Shown one piece after another: positions 57,861 through 64,000 of a stretch of DNA of 64,000 nt. The DNA comes from Termitomyces sp. T153 (lineage: Eukaryota; Basidiomycota; Agaricomycetes; Agaricales; Lyophyllaceae), in contig JACKQL020000029.1 in assembly GCA_018296165.2 (NCBI GenBank), forward strand, positions 496,001-560,000, given 5' to 3'. Both the position numbers and the translations under genes were made by a program. The notes under the pieces are model-generated. The model was not told where the DNA came from and ran no database searches. It saw only the letters and a list, made by a program, of their open reading frames with translations. How positions within the stretch are numbered: position 1 is the first letter of the stretch; the number at the start of each line of letters is the position of its first letter.

Positions 57861-58480
57861 ATGTGGGCTCTAGCTCCAAGGTCTGGAATGATGTAGCCTT
57901 TGCATGGGATTTTAGCAACCACAAGACTTATAGATCACAAGCTGCATCACATGGAGTCTGGACTTTGGATCTAGAACAATAAGGCTGAGACTTTTCTGAG
58001 CAACAATTGCTAGCAACATTGCCTGGTGACAACACAGCATCCTCTCTAAAAAGGGATATATTGAAAGCCATGTGATTTCTTACTTATTATTTTTCTTGTT
58101 GGGCTTACAAACATACTTGAATGGTGTCTACACTTCAAGTATCAATTTTAGAAATGCTCTTTTCCTGTGATTGACAATTTTCATGCATTATATTGGCATT
58201 GCATACATATACTTGGTTATCAGACTGACATCCAGTATGTATCATAAATACTTTGGCAGATGCCATCACTGGCAGTGACTGATATTTCCTTTCTAATACT
58301 ATACCTATGAACAGTATAAATACTGCCTGTATATAGTGACCAAAAACAAAAAACAGAGTACCATTCCCCTCATCAGCTCTCAGCTTACTAGCTTCAGAAT
58401 TCTTACTACTCTTTCTTGTCATTGCCAACAACTTAGCGAGAAGACTTGACAACCTTGAATTTAGTGTAGGTGCTGACTAC
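57861..58480. other. Unassigned CpG-poor stretch
   Basis: A minus frame (58452-58135) reads LLAKLLAMTRKSSKNSEASK and GNGTLFFVFGHYIQAVFILF; not recognised. Nothing else. Confidence 0.3.
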
Positions 58481-58484
58481 AGGC

Positions 58485-58885
58485 ATCTTTAGTGTTTTTT
58501 TTAATGACTTATCAATGCTAGCAACTACAGATAGTGATTAATCTGTGTTTATCCCCCATTCTACTCTAACTTCACTCATTCCTTGTTCCCAACTCCCTTT
58601 CTATTGCTTAGTTACCCTTTTCTTAGTGACTCTTTTGCCTTTGTTCCTTTCTCTCCCTCTATCTAGCAACCTTTCAATACCATCTAGTGAGTTAGGCTAG
58701 TGATAGTGACATCATTCACTTCTCTTTCCTTTCACATCCATTAGCTCTCTCTGGGATGGTTACTGACTCACTCTCATTGACTTCCTATTGCCAGCTACCC
58801 TATTTAGTTGCTAGTATTTAGGTCTTCCTTTTGGTTTCCTGCACAGCAGCTAGGTGGTATAAGAGCACATTAATGTACATTAGGA
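58485..58885 (+). repeat. Possible Copia LTR end with tRNA-type primer-binding site
   Basis: GGTGGTATAAGAGC at 58853-58866 resembles the usual Copia PBS TGGTATCAGAGC (initiator-Met tRNA half), which follows the 5' LTR. A CT-rich stretch with TG at about 58490 could be the LTR. The rest of the element is not visible. Confidence 0.35.
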
Positions 58886-58908
58886 ACAATGACATTGATA
58901 TGGTACAA

Positions 58909-59310
58909 CTAGTCATACATAGAATGATGTACAGTGAGGCCCTGAATATCATCCTCCTGTGCTCCAAGTCCCTTCCTCTTAATGTCATCTAGAAAGATAA
59001 TGCTGGATCCCAACCAACTTAATTGTTGTGGATTGGTGAATTGAATAGTGTAAGAGTCAAGCATGGGCTGACCATTGACAAGAAGAGGTACAACTTCTGA
59101 TAAATGAGATGTCAAGGGTTTGTTCATTCTTTCACTACATGTCAAATCTTTGGATATCACATAATAGACTGGAGTTATGATGACAATGCCACATGCAACA
59201 GAAAAAGAGCATATGCACTTGGTCAGGTTTTCATGTATCAAGAAATGGAGAAGTGGTACAAACACTTGTGGAGGTAGGTTCCCAATTTTATCTCTCTGAA
59301 GCCTGTCCAT
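58909..59310 (-). CDS. Unrecognised 133-codon open frame
   Basis: An open frame with one hydrophobic segment (CSFSVACGIVIITPVYYVIS) and FTNPQQLSWLGSSIIFLDDI. It sits in CpG-poor DNA, has no recognisable domain and no splice-linked neighbours that I can define. It may be an exon of a decayed gene. Confidence 0.25.
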   Translation of the reverse strand: MDRLQRDKIGNLPPQVFVPLLHFLIHENLTKCICSFSVACGIVIITPVYYVISKDLTCSERMNKPLTSHLSEVVPLLVNGQPMLDSYTIQFTNPQQLSWLGSSIIFLDDIKRKGLGAQEDDIQGLTVHHSMYD

Positions 59311-59414
59311 TCCTCACAGCCTCCTCCTTTTCTGTTGAGAGTGACTGAATATTACTGTGGAGAGATTAAGGTACCTGTCCCCCATACACTTCAGGAAATG
59401 TAGCATGTTTCCTG

Positions 59415-59760
59415 AGAAAAAGGTATCAGAAATATATTTTTCAATTTCTGACACCTTTTTCCCAAGAGACATGCCAAATTTTGTGTCAGAAAATTTCAAT
59501 AAATATATCAAATATTCTCTTAATGTTTTTTTCATAGAATGAGAGATTTTTCCATGTTTTATCTGAAGAAAAAATCCTCAAAATATTTGAAATGTTCTTG
59601 ATGATTTTCTTGAGAAACATGTGATATGTTTCAGCATGTGTTTCTCAAAAAACCTTTGTCCTGTTATTAGTACTGTATCTTGAGAAACACTCTGTATTCT
59701 TCTCAAGAAACACATGTTGGCATAACATATGATACTTCTCAAGAAACATGCAGTAAAAAA
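59415..59760. repeat. Cluster of inverted repeats based on TTCT(C/T)(A/G)AGAAA
   Basis: A long imperfect hairpin (AAAAAGGTATCAGAAAT / ATTTCTGACACCTTTTT) lies at about 59418-59459. Then five cttgagaaac or ttctcaagaaac motifs follow at about 59605, 59630, 59675, 59700 and 59733, several with catgtg next to them, so that TTGAGAAACATGTG and CATGTGTTTCTCAA pair. Confidence 0.7.
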
Positions 59761-61900
59761 ATGTTATAATATTATACAGAAACAATTGATAGAAACATGT
59801 GTTGCATCACTCAGCACACAACTGTCAATTCACTCATCAAGATGCTTAATATGTAGTATTGAGTTGGTAACATATAGTACAAAATTATAGATTTCCAAGA
59901 AATAGAATGACAACAGCTTGAGTCAAGAAAAATGAGGGCTAAATTAGCACAGACAGGGCATTGACTTACAAGGAGAATACCAAAATCAATCTGATCTATA
60001 AGCCTCTCAAATTTGAATTCACTGGCCATGGACAGCACATGGAATGCTATACAGTTGGTAACAAGCAGATTGAAATTTTGTGCAGCCCAAGCACTGCACA
60101 ACTACCTGGGATGGCATCATTGTGCATGTCTGGTTGATGCTTGATTGGTTAGATGGTGTCATTGAGGGGGGTTCATCAACAACAATGAGTTCCTGTGTCT
60201 GATTGAGGATTAGTTGGTTGTTGTTGCACTCCAGTTTGACAACACAACACAGAGACTTGTGAGCCTAAAGCTTGTTAATTCTGTGTAGTCATAGAAAAAT
60301 CTCAACACTGACCTGTGACAGATGGATGGAAATAGTGGACCCTAGGCAGATGTTATCATACAGGATCTCAAAATTAGGCATTGTAGTCAGCTTTGTGCTG
60401 GTGTATTTGAGCTGAAAGATTGGCATTGTGATGGGGTTACAAAAAAGAATGTGCATTTGTGATTGTTTGGCTCCCTAACTCTAGATTAGATTTATTTGCC
60501 TTGAGCCTTAGTAAATCCTGGCCAGTTTCTTCCTTACTCTGAGCACTTTTCTCATCATGCAGTCCAACTTGGAATCTGGCAGGCAGGGTGTGCCTGTAGT
60601 GTCTCAGGTCTCTGGCAAAATGTTGCTTCCAGTCTCATCTTCTAAACTCATCACACCTCCATGATCAAAAGATGGTGTGCTTAAATCTGGGTCTACACCA
60701 ATAAAAAATCATAGGGCAGTGTCTCAGTAACAAGGCCATGGCTGAGGACCTGGAATTTTGGCTAGTAGCTTGGTATGCTGAGATATCAGGATGAGTCATT
60801 GGACCTTTTGATGTGGAAATCTTCAACACATTCTTCCCCAATATATAGGACAGAGATGCACAGACATATCTTCAAGCTGCATCTCACAATCTTGTTTCAT
60901 GTCTGGTATGCATTGTATATCTCAAACTGTCTGTGGCTAATGCCACCTAGGTCAACTATTTCAACACATTATGTCCATCAGGACTCAATTTCCATGACAA
61001 GCATCTCAATCCAATTCAGCAAGATCATCAACAGTTGTACTCAACCTCTAACTAGCGATGGGAGCACCAGCAGCACCCCCAATGCCCAACGTGCAATTCA
61101 GCCTCTCCCTGAGTTCATCCCTCTCCTTCTCCACTCCACCACTGCTTGCAGAGCTTGTTCTGCCTGCCATGGGACTCACAGGCAGACTGATGAATCTCTG
61201 CAGTGGACTTACACTCACTTGTATGGGTGTGCATACAGGTATAGGTGGTTTGTTGTCTTCTTCTTCTTCTCCTCCTCCTCCTACTGCATGTGGTGGTGGG
61301 CTCATGCTGCCTGGAGACACTCTTAGAGACACTCCTGGAGATGCAGACACAGATGCAGCAAGCAACATCCTGCTGCCCATGAATCCCTCTCTGTCCATCC
61401 CTCTCTTCCTTGCTGCACTCCCACTCCAACCCTGACCACACCCTGTGTCAACTCTCTGATATCAATCAGCAGCTTTGGTCTCCCAGTCCCAGAGGACACA
61501 GAGATGGAGGAGCACATGGAGAGGACAGAGCTGAGCCAGCATGGGGGGATGAGTGTTGTAAGTGGGGTGTCATCTTCCAAGTCTGAGGATGCATTTGGGT
61601 GTTCTTTTGAGGAGCTGGAGGAGGAGGGGGTTGGGTTTGGGTTTAGGAGTGAGAGTACAGAGGAGGGGTGGGTGCAGGTTGCTATGTGGGTGTGAGTTAG
61701 TGTTGGGATGGAAAGAATAGAACAGAAAATGAAAATGCACTGGGATGGGAATAGCATAGAAAATGAAGATGCACTGAGATGGAAAATGGAAGAAATAGAA
61801 TAGAAAATGAAAATGCACTAGGATGAAAAATGGAATTGAAAGTTTTGATACACACCAATTCCACTTGCCCTCCTAGCAGCACCAGACAGCTTGATGGCCC
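59761..61900. other. Unassigned CpG-poor stretch with protein-like debris
   Basis: No complete gene. A plus-strand run at 60760-61050 (SHWTFDVEIFNTFFPNI; LQAASHNLVSCLVCIVYLKL) and a minus-strand Ser/Pro-rich run at 61398-61048 (SPLQRFISLPVSPMAGRTSS) look like decayed coding sequence. I can name neither. Confidence 0.35.
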
Positions 61901-63430
61901 TGGTTGACACACTCACCCTCTGCCTTGGCATGCTGCCAATGCCCAATGCAAAGCCCAAACTCAACTGTGCCCTCTTGCCCTGCAGCAGCCCAAGGCCTGA
62001 CTGCACCCTCCTATGGTCCACCTCCAACTTGGTCCCATACACCCTGAACACTGCCAATGACAAATATGATAAGTGCAAAGAGGCCAATTGTAGGCATGTA
62101 GATGAGGATTGCAATGAATTGCACAATGATGATGATGCCAATTTCAAACATGTGTGAGAAAAGGTCTGGGATTGTTGTGTTGACCTTTGAGAGTTAGAGC
62201 AAGTGAGAAAGAGGAGAGAAGGGGAGGGTGTATTACTGGCTGCAATGTCCTGTGTGACATGTGTGATTACACAGGAAGTGGGTGTTTTGTCTAGCCATCT
62301 ATGAGTATATATAGGTCTCACTGAGTATACACTTCATAGGACAATATGACACACCAAAGTGTAGTTCTAAGAATAGTCTTGATGAGCCATTTGTGCAGCA
62401 AAGTAGATGCTCTGAGGGCACCAAGAGCCAGGGTTGTCTGTGCTACAAAAAAGACAGTGAGTATGAGACAGACAAGAAGGACATAGCCAACAAGATAGCT
62501 ATGAGGGTTAGCCAGATCTACAACAGCCCACCAATTCCATTCACAAAGTCACATCCATGTCTGCAGGATCTGGATGGATAGTATACTCCATTGCCCATGC
62601 ACCAAGCAACCATAGCTGCAAAACCTCAATCCCACATTTAAAGACCATAGCAAAAGTAAATGTGGGCCAGAAAATCATCCAGTATCTTCCTCCTAGCACA
62701 ACAAGGTATATCTTGACTGTGATTAACATGATATTGAGCATCACAATCACACACTAGAATACAGGGAGGGAACTTGACTTACTAGAGCCCTAACTGATAT
62801 GTCCCTTGCTGGATTCCTTCTCAACAATAAGTTTCCCATCCTCCTAGAGCATCTCTGCCTCCCACTCAGCATCCATCTCCCACTCAGTCTTCTCTTCCTT
62901 CTTCTTTTCCTATGCAACTTCAGCCTTGAGCTTTGAATTCTTTGCCAGTGCATCAAAGATCAATCCCTGACTTAGAATCTGCCTGTCAGAACTGAGAGAT
63001 ACAACAAATTCTGAGATGGGAGCTGCCATGTTGATGTTGTGCATCTGTAGACAAAATGTCAATCAGACAAAACCTTTTTGGGGGGTATGAGGAATTGTGT
63101 ATGCATACCACAAGGAGAACAGTTCTGCCTTGAATGAGGTCACCAATGAAGCATTTGTTGACAATCCACTTGGCTGTGTGTACATCTAGTGCAGTGAGAA
63201 CCTATGACAATAAAATTGATTGCATTCTTTCTTCCAGAAGAGAATACACACATCATCCAAGAGAAGTATTTCAGCAGAAGAATAGATTGCTTGTGCAAGG
63301 GTAATGTGAGCCAATACTACTCTTATAAACCAATACTCTGAACAAGGTCAAGTGTATAAAACCACCTTTTGTCTGCCACTGAGTGTCAAACCCTTCTTGC
63401 CAACTTTAGTAAGATCACTAGCCTTGAAAA
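61900..63430 (-). pseudogene. ABC transporter (ABCC/MRP type) relic: NBD1 end and TMD2
   Basis: Minus-strand order fits a full-length ABCC exporter: signature GLTLSGRQK (usual LSGGQ, about 63375-63400), Walker B AQAIYSSAEILLLDDV (about 63250-63300), ISEFVVSLSSD after the switch region (about 63000), linker DGKLIVEKESSKGHIS (about 62790-62840), then TMD2 pieces WLLGAWAMEYTIHPDPAD (about 62570-62620), HRWLDKTPTSCVITHVTQDI (about 62235-62295) and FEIGIIIIVQFIAILIYMPT (about 62090-62150). Stops, frame breaks and loss of CpG show it is dead. NBD2 is not seen. An alternative is a host gene with introns I cannot resolve, but signature and frame breaks argue against it. Confidence 0.7.
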
Positions 63431-63442
63431 GCTCTAAATCAC

Positions 63443-64000
63443 ATGTTCAAAAAGCTTCATGACAAGTGGGTGCCAAATATTCCAAAAGTTCTCATTGGTG
63501 CTGATGTTGGCATGGAAAATGATTGTTACCACATCACACAAACAAAGCAATGCCTCAGGGCAGCAAAGAAGACTCTTTCTATAACTTTGCACACATTTTG
63601 CCACTATCGCATCATCCTCAAGTATTTGCCCTACTTGCTGGAGGCTTTTGAAAATACATGGGAGATGGCCATTGTTGTATAAGATGCTTTGATAGGTATG
63701 TGTTTGGTTGAAATCCTGCAATACTTTTCTAATTGGTTAAACTATCCATGCATCTAGCTCATGGAATGGCAGCCACAGAGGCTGAAGTTTTTCACCATGA
63801 TATCAGCAACAGGAACATCATGTTCACGCAACATGCAGACAGAATGGTTAAAGGCTATCTCATCAACTGGGACCTTTCCCTAGATCTGGCTTTGGCTTCT
63901 GATATTACCTAAATGACCATTTCCACAAACCATGTGAAGGATGGTATTCTTGTTCTCATCACAGATGGTGGCAAGAGGCTTGGAGCCATGGTTATTGACA
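63443..64000 (+). pseudogene. FunK1-type fungal protein kinase relic, partial at window edge
   Basis: Plus-strand reading: PNIPKVLIGADVGMENDCYH, LLEAFENTWEMAIVV, a TAA stop at 63678-63680, then across a GTATGT...ATCTAG intron-like interval (about 63695-63760) HGMAATEAEVFHHDISNRNI, MVKGYLINWDLSLDLALASD. Fungal FunK1 kinases have HRDIS.GNIM and G.LIDWDLA here. The catalytic loop HRD is HHD and the Asp of IDWD is N, besides two in-frame stops (the second TAA at about 63910). It runs off the right edge. Confidence 0.65.

Noticed and set aside
61048..61435. Overlapping long frames on both strands at 61048-61441
   Set aside because: Low-complexity Ser/Pro/Glu content in decayed DNA opens several frames at once; none shows a domain.
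1..64000. tRNA or rRNA genes
   Set aside because: I saw no cloverleaf-compatible A/B boxes and no rRNA core sequence on reading, but without a covariance-model search a tRNA could be missed.

Overview
The window looks like an Agaricomycete (mushroom-forming basidiomycete) chromosome. The evidence is intron-dense genes with introns of about 46-73 bp, two GC-AG introns, a fungal-type mitochondrial carrier, a Vps36 with zinc fingers inserted in its GLUE domain, a family-8 pectinesterase, a decayed fungal FunK1-type kinase, and chromovirus, Copia, Tc1 and Helitron elements with fungal-type proteins. No species is named.

Positions 1-18540 are a compact, CpG-normal host block. A partial minus-strand GNAT-like gene (1-452) diverges from five plus-strand genes: the cohesin loader SCC2/Mis4 (780-8256, 29 exons, 1998 aa), a U1A/U2B''-type snRNP protein (8501-9636, 267 aa), an NAD+/pyrimidine-nucleotide-type mitochondrial carrier (10500-11708, 334 aa), the 2-oxoglutarate dehydrogenase E1 KGD1 (11910-15408, 1004 aa) and ESCRT-II VPS36 (15954-17921, 566 aa). 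I assembled the exons by hand. All five are phase-consistent and look intact. The carrier and KGD1 are both mitochondrial and only 201 bp apart; otherwise the neighbours share no pathway.

From about 18560 the sequence changes abruptly. CpG almost disappears and the DNA becomes a graveyard of nested transposons: several Copia fragments, a Tc1 half, and Gypsy/chromovirus gag, RT, RNase H and chromodomain pieces, LTRs and minisatellites. Inside this island one element is CpG-rich and therefore young-looking: an LTR retroelement at 23087-29144 with two 1049-bp LTRs and a perfect 5-bp target duplication. It carries no pol gene, but a three-exon reading frame on the antisense strand. Its predicted transcript start (about 32 nt after the TATA box) is complementary to the sequence directly after the 5' LTR, the signature of self-primed reverse transcription known from the Tf1/sushi group. 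The same arrangement recurs in other LTRs of the window.

A small CpG-normal islet at about 42090-44440 holds one complete host gene, a secreted pectinesterase (42458-44171, minus strand, 10 exons, 400 aa). From about 44900 to the right edge the CpG-poor repeat landscape resumes: a Copia gag, the other half of the Tc1 element, a nitronate monooxygenase relic, a partial Helitron split by a solo LTR, a nearly full-length decayed Helitron RepHel gene (51540-57215, minus), and at the far right relics of an ABCC transporter (minus) and a FunK1 kinase (plus).

All intron-exon models are inferred from splice signals, reading phase and remembered family similarity; no alignment or expression data were used.
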